Notes: generated by a model from the letters alone, not told the origin. A DNA stretch of 64,000 nt from Flavobacterium frigidimaris (GCA_900129595.1 FQWG01000013.1:111763-175762), one strand, 5' to 3'; counted from the first letter of the stretch, positions 26,658-34,771 are shown. Numbers and translations: made by a program.

Positions 26658-29048
26658 CTAATTACGAAGTGGTTTTCCTTTAGTTAACATATACTGAATT
26701 CTCTCTAAAGTCTTTCTCTCAGTACATAAACTCAGGAAAGCTTCACGTTCGATATCTAATAAATATTGTTCAGATACTAAAGTCGCTTCAGATAAATCAC
26801 CACCAGCCATTACGTAAGCCAGTTTGTTAGCGATTTTTTTATCGTGCTCAGAAATGTATTTTCCAGCTTCCATTTGGTCAGTTCCAACTAAGAACATTCC
26901 TAATGCTTGTTTACCTAAAACCTTAACATCAGTTCTTCTGATAGGTTGTGTATAACCCGCTTCAGCCATTAATAACGCATGTTTCTTAGCTTCAGCAATC
27001 TGACGATCTTTGTTTACTACGATAACATCTTTTCCATGTTGAAGAAGTCCAGTGTCGAAAGCTTCGTAACCAGAAGTCGAAACTTTAGCCATAGCGATCG
27101 TTAAGAAATACTCCTGAAGAACGTTCAATTCCACATCATTTTTGCGGAATAAATCTGAAGCTCTCAAAGCCATTTCTTTAGATCCACCACCACCAGGAAG
27201 TACACCAACACCAAATTCAACTAATCCCATGTATGTTTCTGCAGCAGCAACCACTTTATCAGCATGTAAGCTCATTTCGCATCCACCACCAAAAGTCATT
27301 CCGTGAGGAGCTACTACAACCGGAATAGAAGAGTAGCGAACGCGCATCATTGTGTCCTGAAACATTTTGATTGCCATGTTCAATTCATCATATTCCTGCT
27401 CAACTGCCATCATGAAAATCATTCCGATATTAGCCCCAACAGAGAAATTCGCTGCCTGGTTACCAATAACTAAACCTTGATATTCTTTTTCAGATAAGTC
27501 GATTGCTTTATTGATAGCCTGAAGTACATCGCCACCAATAGTATTCATTTTAGATTGGAATTCTAAGTTCAAAATTCCATCTCCAAGATCCTGAATGATT
27601 GCACCACTATTACTCCAAACTTTTTTGCTTTCGCGGATGTTGTTTAGAATAATAAATGAATCTTGTCCAGGAACTTTAACTTGTGATTTTGTTGGAATAT
27701 TATAGAAATAAGTTGCTCCTTCTTTAACAGAGTAGAAACTTTCGCTTCCGGAAGCCAACATTTCAGTAACCCATGCAGCAGGCTCTAAACCTTCTGCTTT
27801 CATGATTTCGATTCCGTTGGCAACACCAATAGCATCCCAAATTTCGAATGGACCGTTTTCCCATCCAAAACCGGCTTTCATCGCATCATCAATTTTGTAT
27901 AATTCGTCTGAGATTTCAGGAATTCTGTTTGACACATAAGCAAACATTCCAGAGAAACTCTTACGGTAGAATTCACCTGCTTTGTCTTTTCCTTTTACTA
28001 AAACTTTAAAACGATTGATTGGTTTATCAATAGTTTTTGTCAGTTCAAGCGTAGCAAAATTTGCTTTTTTAGCAGCACGGTATTCTAATGTATCTAAGTC
28101 TAAAGACAAAATATCTTTATCTACTTTTTTATAAAACCCTTGACCCGTTTTGCTTCCTAACCATTTATTTTCCATCATTTTGTTGACGAAATCAGGAAGT
28201 TTAAACAATTCGTGCTGTTCGTCTGTTGGGCAGTTTTCATAAATACCGTTGGCAACGTGTACTAAAGTATCCAAACCAACAACGTCAACGGTACGGAAAG
28301 TAGCCGATTTTGGACGACCAATTACCGGACCAGTCAATTTATCAACTTCCTCAATCGTTAATCCCATTTCTTTTACCAAATGGAATAAACTCTGAATTCC
28401 GTAAATACCAATTCTGTTTCCAATAAACGCCGGAGTATCTTTAGCAACAACCGAAGTTTTTCCTAAAAATTTAGATCCGTATTCGTTTAAGAAATCCAAT
28501 ACTTCAGTAGAAGTTTTTGGACCAGGAATAATTTCAAATAATTTTAAGTAACGCGCAGGGTTAAAAAAGTGGGTTCCACAAAAGTGTTGTTGAAAATCTT
28601 CGCTTCTTCCTTCGCTCATAAAATGAATCGGAATACCAGAAGTGTTTGATGTAACCAAAGTTCCCGGTTTACGGAATTTTTCGATTTGTTCAAAAACTAG
28701 TTTTTTGATATCTAGACGTTCTACAACAACTTCGATAATCCATTCAACATTGGCAATTTTTGCCATATCATCAGTCGTATTTCCAGTTGTAATTCGGCTA
28801 GCAAATTTTTGACTGTAAATAGGAGAGGGTTTCGATTTTAATGAATTCGCCAAATGTTCGTTTACCACACGGTTGCGAACGGCTTTACTTTCAAGTGTTA
28901 ATCCTTTTTTAGCTTCAGCTTCTGTCAGTTCACGAGGTACGATGTCAAGAAGTAAAACTTCAACACCAATATTAGCAAAATGACAAGCTATACCTGAACC
29001 CATAATTCCGGATCCAATTACAGCAACTTTTTTAATTGTGCGTTTCAT
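26658..29048 (-). CDS. 3-hydroxyacyl-CoA dehydrogenase / enoyl-CoA hydratase, two-domain
   Basis: A 796-residue bifunctional beta-oxidation enzyme. The N-terminal NAD-binding dehydrogenase begins KKVAVIGSGIMGSGIACHFANIG, with HFFNPARYLKLFEIIPGP and the second HAD domain to about residue 400. The C-terminal half is a crotonase-type hydratase (SVGANIGMIFMMAV, GMTFGGGCEMSLHADKVVAA, ELGVG-like VEFGVGVLPGGGGSKEM). This order is the reverse of E. coli FadB, so I give no fadB symbol. It is the first enzyme gene after the MarR regulator. Confidence 0.92.
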   Translation of the reverse strand: MKRTIKKVAVIGSGIMGSGIACHFANIGVEVLLLDIVPRELTEAEAKKGLTLESKAVRNRVVNEHLANSLKSKPSPIYSQKFASRITTGNTTDDMAKIANVEWIIEVVVERLDIKKLVFEQIEKFRKPGTLVTSNTSGIPIHFMSEGRSEDFQQHFCGTHFFNPARYLKLFEIIPGPKTSTEVLDFLNEYGSKFLGKTSVVAKDTPAFIGNRIGIYGIQSLFHLVKEMGLTIEEVDKLTGPVIGRPKSATFRTVDVVGLDTLVHVANGIYENCPTDEQHELFKLPDFVNKMMENKWLGSKTGQGFYKKVDKDILSLDLDTLEYRAAKKANFATLELTKTIDKPINRFKVLVKGKDKAGEFYRKSFSGMFAYVSNRIPEISDELYKIDDAMKAGFGWENGPFEIWDAIGVANGIEIMKAEGLEPAAWVTEMLASGSESFYSVKEGATYFYNIPTKSQVKVPGQDSFIILNNIRESKKVWSNSGAIIQDLGDGILNLEFQSKMNTIGGDVLQAINKAIDLSEKEYQGLVIGNQAANFSVGANIGMIFMMAVEQEYDELNMAIKMFQDTMMRVRYSSIPVVVAPHGMTFGGGCEMSLHADKVVAAAETYMGLVEFGVGVLPGGGGSKEMALRASDLFRKNDVELNVLQEYFLTIAMAKVSTSGYEAFDTGLLQHGKDVIVVNKDRQIAEAKKHALLMAEAGYTQPIRRTDVKVLGKQALGMFLVGTDQMEAGKYISEHDKKIANKLAYVMAGGDLSEATLVSEQYLLDIEREAFLSLCTERKTLERIQYMLTKGKPLRN

Positions 29049-29118
29049 AAGTCGTTAAAATTTGTTTTTGTTTTTTGAATTTGGGATAAACCTTTTCATT
29101 ACTATGAATGAAGTGGTA

Positions 29119-29577
29119 TTATTCATTTTCTATTTTTTCTGTTTGATTAAATATATTTTTGTCCTGAATCAATTCGTTGATAATTTCAGAAACTTCAATA
29201 AAATGCTTTAGTTTTTCATCCGAAACATGTTTTCTAACCGTTTCATTAAATTTCAGCACCGTATTTTTAGATAAATCTCTTTTTTCTTTTCCAAATTCCG
29301 TCAGGTAGATCAAAACACCGCGACCATCCGTTGGGTTTTTCTTTCGAACAATCAAACCTTTATCTTCCATCGATTTTAATGTTCTGGTCAGGCTCGTAGC
29401 TTCCATTCCCATTCTTGGACCTAAAGCAGTAGACGGAGTTCCTTCTTCTTTGTCAATACTCAAAAGTGCAAATCCGGTCGCCATTGTGGCATCGTATTTT
29501 GCAGCTTCTTCGTTGTACATTCTTGATACAGCTTGCCATGTAGCTCTCAAAATATAATCTATTGTTTTCTCTTTCAT
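29119..29577 (-). CDS. MarR-family regulator of the beta-oxidation cluster
   Basis: A 152-residue winged-helix regulator with GMEATSLTRTLKSMEDKGLIVRKKNPTDGRGVLIYLTEFGKE, the recognition helix and wing of MarR proteins. It is first in the minus-strand cluster with three beta-oxidation enzymes, 70 bp before the HAD/ECH gene. It probably represses the cluster until an acyl-CoA or fatty acid binds; this is inference from position. Confidence 0.88.
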   Translation of the reverse strand: MKEKTIDYILRATWQAVSRMYNEEAAKYDATMATGFALLSIDKEEGTPSTALGPRMGMEATSLTRTLKSMEDKGLIVRKKNPTDGRGVLIYLTEFGKEKRDLSKNTVLKFNETVRKHVSDEKLKHFIEVSEIINELIQDKNIFNQTEKIENE

Positions 29578-29798
29578 ATGTAACTATATCGATTTCAAAT
29601 ATAATCAAAAAATACTATGCATGCATATTAATTTATGATAAATTTTTGGTTAGTAAAAAAATAACTCTGATTTAGAGTGGTTTATGGTTTAATTTTAATT
29701 GAAATATACTATTCTTTTTTGAAGTTTTAACAAATTTAATGCTGTAAAAATCGTTTTATGGTTTTAAATTAAGATTTAATTCTACATTTTATAAAAAA

Positions 29799-30836
29799 TC
29801 ATGCGTTTAATTTAGTCTTATCTTCAGTACTATAGCGCGAAATTGCCTTTTCGAGGATCTTTTTCATACGATTTCGTAGATTTTCAGGTTTGATCACTTC
29901 GATACCATCACCAAAACCTAACAGAATGCGTTCCATTTCATAGTTAGGAGTAAGGAATATATGAACAATAATACTTTGATCCTCATTTTGTTTAATCAGT
30001 CGCTGCGAAGAATGCAACGGTTTTGTCAAAACATAAGGGGCGTTTACTGGATCAATCCAAAGTTCAATTCGTCTGGGTTGTGATCCTGTATTAACCGTAA
30101 CGCCAATTACATTTTTATAAAACAAATCGGCATCAAAATCTTCTTCTAAATAAGGAAGATTAAAATCGTAATCAATCGAAATAATTCGATCCAAAGCCAA
30201 ATTGGCAATAGGCTGAGAACCTTTTTTCTTTCCTACCAAAAACCATCTGTTATTAAATTCCTTCAAAATAAAAGGATGAAAATGAAATTTATTTTCCTCT
30301 CTCGATTTAAAAGATTTATAGGTAATTACCAAGACAATCTTCTTGATAATAGCCTGATATACTTCATCCAGATAATGCAAACCTTTCAGTTTTTCATTTT
30401 TATCCAGATAAATAACGGGCTTCGTGTGCGATTTCTCGGCATAGATTTTATCTTCCAAACGCTGCAGAATGTCCGATACATCGCTAAACAAAGAGAAGTC
30501 TTTAAACTGTTTCAACATCGAAACGGTTTCGGTCAAAACATTCATATCTGTTTCCGTCAGCGGAATATCCGTGATCGAAAATTCTTCGTTTTCATATTTA
30601 TAATATTTTTTATCATAAACAATAATTGGCGCATTATAACCCAGTTTTTCACTTCGCATCAACTGAATATCCATCTGAATCGTTCGTTTGCTAATTGGGT
30701 TCTCCCGACCTTCATATTCAAACAAAGCTTCAGAACAGCATTCTATTAAATCCTCCAGTGTCCATTGCCTATATTTATTTTGTAGACATTTGTCAATGGT
30801 TTTGTACCGTATTAAGGCATTTTTGTTTTGTGACAT
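29799..30836 (-). CDS. WYL-domain transcriptional regulator
   Basis: A 345-residue regulator. It has an N-terminal helix-turn-helix (LEDLIECCSEALFEYEGRENPISKRTIQMDIQLMRSEK), a WYL domain (HFHPFILKEFNNRWFLVGKKKGSQPIANLALDRIISIDY, about residues 180-230) and a C-terminal WCX-like region. WYL proteins bind nucleic acid or nucleotide ligands and often control phage-defence and RNA-repair loci. The gene borders the RNA-ligase island, separated by a repeat-rich spacer and an HD hydrolase gene in the same direction. Three conserved palindromic sites nearby (31664, 31751, 34715) are candidate binding sites. That link is my inference. Confidence 0.88.
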   Translation of the reverse strand: MSQNKNALIRYKTIDKCLQNKYRQWTLEDLIECCSEALFEYEGRENPISKRTIQMDIQLMRSEKLGYNAPIIVYDKKYYKYENEEFSITDIPLTETDMNVLTETVSMLKQFKDFSLFSDVSDILQRLEDKIYAEKSHTKPVIYLDKNEKLKGLHYLDEVYQAIIKKIVLVITYKSFKSREENKFHFHPFILKEFNNRWFLVGKKKGSQPIANLALDRIISIDYDFNLPYLEEDFDADLFYKNVIGVTVNTGSQPRRIELWIDPVNAPYVLTKPLHSSQRLIKQNEDQSIIVHIFLTPNYEMERILLGFGDGIEVIKPENLRNRMKKILEKAISRYSTEDKTKLNA

Positions 30837-30871
30837 AGTTTCTTGATTTTTCTCACAGAACCGTAGAATTT

Positions 30872-30997
30872 TTTCACGCAGATTTAAATAGATTTAAGCA
30901 GATTTGAATTTAAAATATAATCTGCTTTATCTGCTTAAATCTTAAAAAATCTGCGTGAAACAAAAACTTTGCGACTTCGCTCCCGATAGCTATCGGG
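30872..30997. repeat. Long imperfect inverted repeat plus CCCGATAGCTATCGGG palindrome
   Basis: TTTCACGCAGATTT at 30872 and AAATCTGCGTGAAA ending at 30960 are inverted, with further AAGCAGATT/AATCTGCTT pairs inside. A 16-bp perfect palindrome CCCGATAGCTATCGGG follows at 30982-30997. The same palindrome and its flanks (GCGACTTCGCT before, GATTGCGAGATTA after) recur at 36724, and in variant form at 37414. Confidence 0.8.
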
Positions 30998-31006
30998 ATT
31001 GCGAGA

Positions 31007-31630
31007 TTATTTTTTGCTTTCTAAAATGCTTATCTCTTTTTCAATATTATTCCTTGCTTTCTCTTCATACAATTTCCTGAATTCCTCAGTCTGAAAAATA
31101 AACTCATTCTCCAGAAAATGTTTCAAAGCTTTAGCTCTTCCTGGTTTGTATAGAAAATCAGGATAAATACTATATTCTTTTCTAATCTGTTCAAAGTAAA
31201 TTTGATAATCGTCCCAATCTCGGGCGAGAATCTTTAAATCAAAATCGATAAGCCAATTAATATCTTCAACTTCATTATGCTGATGTTGTTGTGTAGCACA
31301 AATGGCATCAAAAACCAATTGTTTATTTAGTGTTGTATTTTCAGGCAAAATAGCCAAAGCATATTCAGCACTTTTGAATTCGTTATCTTTTTTGGAAGCC
31401 GAATAAACAACATCATGATAAAAAATAGAAAATAATATTTCATTTGGATTATCAAGTTGATTATGATAGGTATCAAAACTCGCAATCATATCTTTTATAT
31501 GTGTCAGATTATGATAATGTCTTGATTTTTTGGAATATGCCTTTTCTAAATCCATCCAGTTTTTCTGAATTTCATTTGCTGAAAAGCCAATATTTGAAAG
31601 TAATTCAGAATAAATTCGGTCTAAATTCAT
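31007..31630 (-). CDS. HD-superfamily metal-dependent phosphohydrolase
   Basis: A 207-residue protein with a conserved HD pattern: YHNLTHIKDMIASFD (first histidine), FYHDVVYSASKKDNE (HD dyad) and a later aspartate in WLIDFDLKILARDWDDY. It belongs to the predicted metal-dependent HD phosphohydrolases that include nucleotide or nucleic-acid phosphatases and phosphodiesterases. It starts right at the border of the tRNA-like array and is transcribed away from it, toward the WYL gene. A role in removing 2',3'-cyclic or other phosphates from RNA ends would suit the island but is only a guess. Confidence 0.8.
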   Translation of the reverse strand: MNLDRIYSELLSNIGFSANEIQKNWMDLEKAYSKKSRHYHNLTHIKDMIASFDTYHNQLDNPNEILFSIFYHDVVYSASKKDNEFKSAEYALAILPENTTLNKQLVFDAICATQQHQHNEVEDINWLIDFDLKILARDWDDYQIYFEQIRKEYSIYPDFLYKPGRAKALKHFLENEFIFQTEEFRKLYEEKARNNIEKEISILESKK

Positions 31631-31663
31631 GTTGTTTTTTACTCAAATATAAAATTCTTTTTC

Positions 31664-31703
31664 TACTGCGCAAAATAATTGCGCAGTAGTTCTGAAATCT
31701 TTG
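31664..31703 (+). promoter_or_regulatory. Palindromic operator plus -7 box, copy 1
   Basis: A perfect inverted repeat (CTACTGCGCA, 7-nt AT spacer, TGCGCAGTAG) ends at 31689. Exactly 6 nt later comes AATCTTTG (31696-31703), a -7-like box. The 26-bp site and its 6-nt spacing recur at 31751 and 34715. It points toward the tRNA-like array and the TerD-like gene. Confidence 0.7.
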
Positions 31704-31750
31704 TTCAGGAAATAAAACAAATAGTATTTCTTAAAAGGTAACAAAAATTT

Positions 31751-31790
31751 TACTACGCAGAATAATTGCGCAAGAGTTTAGAAATCTTTG
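31751..31790 (+). promoter_or_regulatory. Palindromic operator plus -7 box, copy 2
   Basis: TACTACGC, then TGCGCA on the other side of AGAATAAT, ending at 31776; AATCTTTG at 31783-31790, again 6 nt after the site. GAAATCTTTGTTCAG is shared with copy 1. It is about 50 nt before the first GGTCAA motif, so it is the likely promoter of the array. Confidence 0.7.
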
Positions 31791-31838
31791 TTCAGAAAAT
31801 AAAAACAAACGTTCATACAAATAAAAAAGAATAAAACA

Positions 31839-31858
31839 GGTCAAGTTTGAGTTACTTC
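31839..31858 (+). repeat. GGTCAA-N7-TTACTTC motif, copy 1
   Basis: Conserved ends GGTCAA and TTACTTC flank the 7-nt GTTTGAG. A 5-bp partner (CAAAC, 31806-31810) exists upstream, but no clear 7-bp partner was found. About 25 nt after it, GTACACACTTCTACC resembles the anticodon-arm region of copy 2. Confidence 0.7.
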
Positions 31859-31914
31859 GAAAACACTTTCCAATGTACACACTTCTACCATTACCTTTTT
31901 ATTCAATTTAAAAT

Positions 31915-32032
31915 GAAGCAGTAGCTCAGCGGTTAGAGCAGGTAGTTTTGAAATTATCCTTCAAAGGTCAATCAAAACTTACTTCGTACACTTCTAATGT
32001 CCGGGTCGTGGGTTCGAATCCCACCTGTTTCA
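31915..32032 (+). tRNA. tRNA-Arg(UCU)-like RNA carrying a 45-nt insert
   Basis: Without 31941-31985 this is a canonical 73-nt tRNA. Acceptor GAAGCAG/CTGTTTC (one G-U), D-arm GCTC-AGCGGTTA-GAGC, A26, anticodon arm GTACA-CTTCTAA-TGTCC with anticodon TCT (one T-C mismatch in the stem), variable loop GGGTC, T-arm GTGGG-TTCGAAT-CCCAC, discriminator A. The 45-nt insert lies exactly between positions 26 and 27. It folds through GTTTTGA (31945-31951) with TCAAAAC (31972-31978) and ends in the shared TTACTTC motif (copy 2 at 31966-31985). CCA is not encoded. It may be a mimic or decoy, a Y-RNA-like RNA, or an intron-bearing tRNA. Confidence 0.75.
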
Positions 32033-32040
32033 CAATTAAT

Positions 32041-32102
32041 GGTCAATTAAAACTTACTTCAGACAATTGGTAACTTTCGGTTCGAGTCCGAACAAGTTTT
32101 AA
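32041..32102 (+). ncRNA. tRNA-like structured RNA unit (motif copy 3)
   Basis: GGTCAA, TTAAAAC, TTACTTC at 32041-32060. The bases TTAAAACTT (32047-32055) pair perfectly with AAGTTTTAA (32094-32102), acting like a 9-bp acceptor stem. Inside is a T-arm-like hairpin TTCGG-TTCGAGT-CCGAA (32076-32092), with the TTCGA loop of real tRNAs. There is no D-arm or anticodon arm, so it looks like a minimal tRNA half-molecule. Confidence 0.65.
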
Positions 32103-32125
32103 AATCATCATTAATAAAAAAGGAG

Positions 32126-32177
32126 GGTCAAGATGAACTTACTTCTCGGGGAAACCCATCAGATAAAACAGTTCATC
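32126..32177 (+). ncRNA. Structured RNA unit (motif copy 4)
   Basis: GGTCAA, GATGAAC, TTACTTC. GATGAACT (32132-32139) pairs with AGTTCATC (32170-32177) over 8 bp. The enclosed region holds a small hairpin GGG-GAAA-CCC with a GNRA-type tetraloop. Confidence 0.6.
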
Positions 32178-32195
32178 AATTACACTCGAATTTCA

Positions 32196-32244
32196 GGTCA
32201 AGTGTTTCTTACTTCAAAATCTTTTAGGTAGAACTCAGAAACGC
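32196..32244 (+). ncRNA. Structured RNA unit (motif copy 5)
   Basis: GGTCAA, GTGTTTC, TTACTTC. GTGTTTC (32202-32208) pairs with GAAACGC (32238-32244) over 7 bp with one G-U. It ends 28 nt before the ATG of the TerD-like gene, so it lies in its 5' untranslated region and could affect translation. Confidence 0.6.
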
Positions 32245-32272
32245 CATTATCTAAATTTTAAAAATTAAAAAA

Positions 32273-34513
32273 ATGAAAACAACAGCATTATTAAAAATCA
32301 GTTTGCGTCAAAACGCTATTTTCATTCCATCAGAAATGATTGCGAATGATATTAAAAAATTATCAGGATCAACATCGGTTTTTGTGACCAATGTTTCAAA
32401 ACTCGGATTTACGTTTTCCGAAGCTTTATTACACGCTTTAAATAATGTAAAACCGAATTATAAATTAGAAGTTTTAGAAGTTCTGAGAGAAGTTTTAGGA
32501 ACAGATAAAAACTGGGCGCCTTTGGTTAAAGAATGGAATATTCCAACCGGAGAATCTGCCATAGATCACGTTGCGACTTTTTTTGCCAATTTTTTTCAAA
32601 CAAAAAACGGAACAACTTTGCAATGCGGACATATTATCCCAAACAATACTTTTCCTTTAGAAAGATACAATGGTTGTCCGTTTTGCGGAACTCCGTTTGA
32701 ATTTGTAAAAATCGAAAATTACGGACAAGGAAGCAAATTAAAAGTTTTGGATTTATGGTCAGAAAAGGAATTGGAAGATTTCTACAAATCATTATTGCAA
32801 TCTAAAACCGCTTTAGATGCTACGCAGGCAGATAGTTTAAAAATGGCGTTGAAATACTTGCCATTACCAAAAGTAGATATCGCAATGAAGGAAACTTTGA
32901 TGTTGGTAATCGATGTTTTAATTGAAGAAGGTAAAGCCGAAAATGCGTGTCAGTATTTTAAATCGCCAACAGATATCTTAAGATATTTATGGTTCAAGAA
33001 TACAGGATTGTTGCAAATTATTGAGCCAAAAACCATCATCAAACGAATATCTAAAAACGCAACTCATTTTTATAATCCTTTAGATACAAGTGCGCAGGCG
33101 AAAGTTGCGTCTCAAAAAGATTTGAAACTTAAATATTCCAGAAAAGAATGTTTGATGGTTGCATCCTGGTTGAATAATCTTGATATGGATGTTGAAACAA
33201 TGTGCGAAATGATGCACCCAAAAAGAGGAATGTGGGTTCGTTTTATCCGAGCGCTTCGTTTGGCGGAGTACAGCAAAAGAAAAGGTTTTGAAAAATTAGC
33301 TTTTTTAATGGATGTGTTTTACAATCAGGTATATGACGTTTGGCAAAGTAAAGTAAACTCTTCAAGATTAAAATTTGATGCCGATAAAACATTTGCATTA
33401 TTAAAACAACGTCCGGGATTGTTTGCACGTTCGTTATTCTCGAATATGCTATGGTTTGGTGCAGACGAAACCGTTGCTCATTTCGAAGAAATTATAGATA
33501 AAGTTCCTGCCAGATTGGTATTTACTTTGAACATGTATGCTCAAAATTATTTTGATAAAAACATGCAAAGAAGCGTAAAACCTTTAGGCGGAACCAACAA
33601 ACGAATTGCGCCAAACGGTTTATTGAAATTGTACGATGATGATCAATTAGAAGCGATGAAAAACCAGATCGAAGAATTGTGTGTTTTGGCCATGAAAAAA
33701 CGATTTGCAGCAATTGCTAACAAAAACAAAACGATCTATATTGATCCGCAATTGTTTAATATGCCAGTTTCGATTGGGGATAGAAGCGAAAATGTTCAGG
33801 ATTTACCGGTTGCTTTAATGGGAACACGTTTCCCGATTGCAGGAAACGAAGTGCGATTGTTCATGCAATGGGGTGCAGGTTTGCCAGCGCAACACCTGGA
33901 TATGGATTTAAGCTGTCATATTGCGTATGAAGATAAAGCCGATATCTGTTCTTACCACCGATTGGAAACTGTTGGTTGTAAACATAGCGGTGATATCAGA
34001 AGTATTCCGGCTAAAATTGGAACCGCTGAATATATTAACATCAACATTGATGATTTGGCGAAAGCCAAAGCCAAATTTGTAACTTTTACCTGTAATGCGT
34101 TCAGCAACGGAAGTATCACGCCAAATCTTGTTGTGGGTTGGATGAACAGTAAACACCCGATGAAAATCTCTGAGAAAACCGGAGTGGCATACGACCCGTC
34201 TTGTGTAGATCATCAGGTTCGTGTAACGCAAAATGTTGCCAAAGGTTTGGTTTTCGGAGTGTTGGATGTAGCCAAAAGAGAAATTATTTGGTTAGAGATG
34301 ACTTTTGGAGGACAAGTTGTTCAGGGTTTGGATTTTAAAGGAGTTCAGGCATTATTAGCAAAACTAAGCAGCAAATTGAATATTGGTAGCTTGTTGCAAC
34401 TTAAAGCGGAAGCCCAGGGTTTAACAATCATCCAAGATCAAAATGCCGATGAGATTTACAATGCACAATGGGCGATAAATGCTGCGGCAGTTACGCAATT
34501 ATTAATTGATTAA
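32273..34513 (+). CDS. MXAN_6230/SCO0854-type RING-like protein with C-terminal TerD-like domain
   Basis: A 746-residue cytosolic protein. Near residues 122-140 it has a C-x-H...C-x2-C cluster (LQCGHIIPNN...YNGCPFCGTPFE), a zinc or treble-clef finger as in RING-type proteins. The middle 400 residues are helical (KECLMVASWLNNLDMDVETMC, MWVRFIRALRLAEYSKRKGFEKLAFLMDVFY). The last ~230 residues resemble TerD: VRLFMQWGAG...HLDMDLSCHIAYED, VGCKHSGDIRS, EYININIDDL. I recall this as the MXAN_6230/SCO0854 family, whose function is unknown. It follows a tRNA-like RNA array and precedes an RNA ligase and kinase, so RNA binding is a reasonable guess. Confidence 0.75.
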   Translation: MKTTALLKISLRQNAIFIPSEMIANDIKKLSGSTSVFVTNVSKLGFTFSEALLHALNNVKPNYKLEVLEVLREVLGTDKNWAPLVKEWNIPTGESAIDHVATFFANFFQTKNGTTLQCGHIIPNNTFPLERYNGCPFCGTPFEFVKIENYGQGSKLKVLDLWSEKELEDFYKSLLQSKTALDATQADSLKMALKYLPLPKVDIAMKETLMLVIDVLIEEGKAENACQYFKSPTDILRYLWFKNTGLLQIIEPKTIIKRISKNATHFYNPLDTSAQAKVASQKDLKLKYSRKECLMVASWLNNLDMDVETMCEMMHPKRGMWVRFIRALRLAEYSKRKGFEKLAFLMDVFYNQVYDVWQSKVNSSRLKFDADKTFALLKQRPGLFARSLFSNMLWFGADETVAHFEEIIDKVPARLVFTLNMYAQNYFDKNMQRSVKPLGGTNKRIAPNGLLKLYDDDQLEAMKNQIEELCVLAMKKRFAAIANKNKTIYIDPQLFNMPVSIGDRSENVQDLPVALMGTRFPIAGNEVRLFMQWGAGLPAQHLDMDLSCHIAYEDKADICSYHRLETVGCKHSGDIRSIPAKIGTAEYININIDDLAKAKAKFVTFTCNAFSNGSITPNLVVGWMNSKHPMKISEKTGVAYDPSCVDHQVRVTQNVAKGLVFGVLDVAKREIIWLEMTFGGQVVQGLDFKGVQALLAKLSSKLNIGSLLQLKAEAQGLTIIQDQNADEIYNAQWAINAAAVTQLLID

Positions 34514-34714
34514 AAAAAGGGGCAAAGGTTCAGAGTTGCAAAGGGGCAAAGGTTTTTGTAGAGATGTATTGCTGTGCGTCTTGCAAAGTTTTTTATAAAA
34601 GTATTAAACGTACAGTTTGTCATTTCTCCTTGCGTCGAAATGACATAAAATGCGAAATCTGCGTAAAAACCTTTGTCCCTCTGAACCTTTGCAACTTTGT
34701 ACCTTTAAAAAAAA
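34514..34714. repeat. Repeat-rich spacer before the RNA ligase
   Basis: GGTTCAGAGTTGCAAAGG at about 34527 and its reverse-complement-like CTCTGAACCTTTGCAA at about 34679 form an inverted pair. Between them is a fragment (about 34620-34643) of the CTCCTTCGTCGAAATGAC repeat. No real gene was found; short frames here are repeats. Confidence 0.6.
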
Positions 34715-34754
34715 TACTACGCGAAATAAGTGCGCACTTGAATTTGAATCTTTG
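34715..34754 (+). promoter_or_regulatory. Palindromic operator plus -7 box, copy 3 (RNA ligase promoter)
   Basis: TACTACGC...TGCGCACTTG (34715-34740), then 6 nt, then AATCTTTG (34747-34754), 18 nt before the ligase ATG. The spacing and box match copies 1 and 2, so the ligase-kinase pair and the tRNA-like array probably answer to the same regulator. Confidence 0.72.
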
Positions 34755-34771
34755 TTTAAAGATAAGAACTA

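Noticed and set aside
31839..32244. Integron attC or CRISPR-like reading of the GGTCAA-N7-TTACTTC units
   Set aside because: Spacing is uneven (70-127 nt), there is no integrase or cas gene, and the variable core pairs within each unit, which favours structured RNA.
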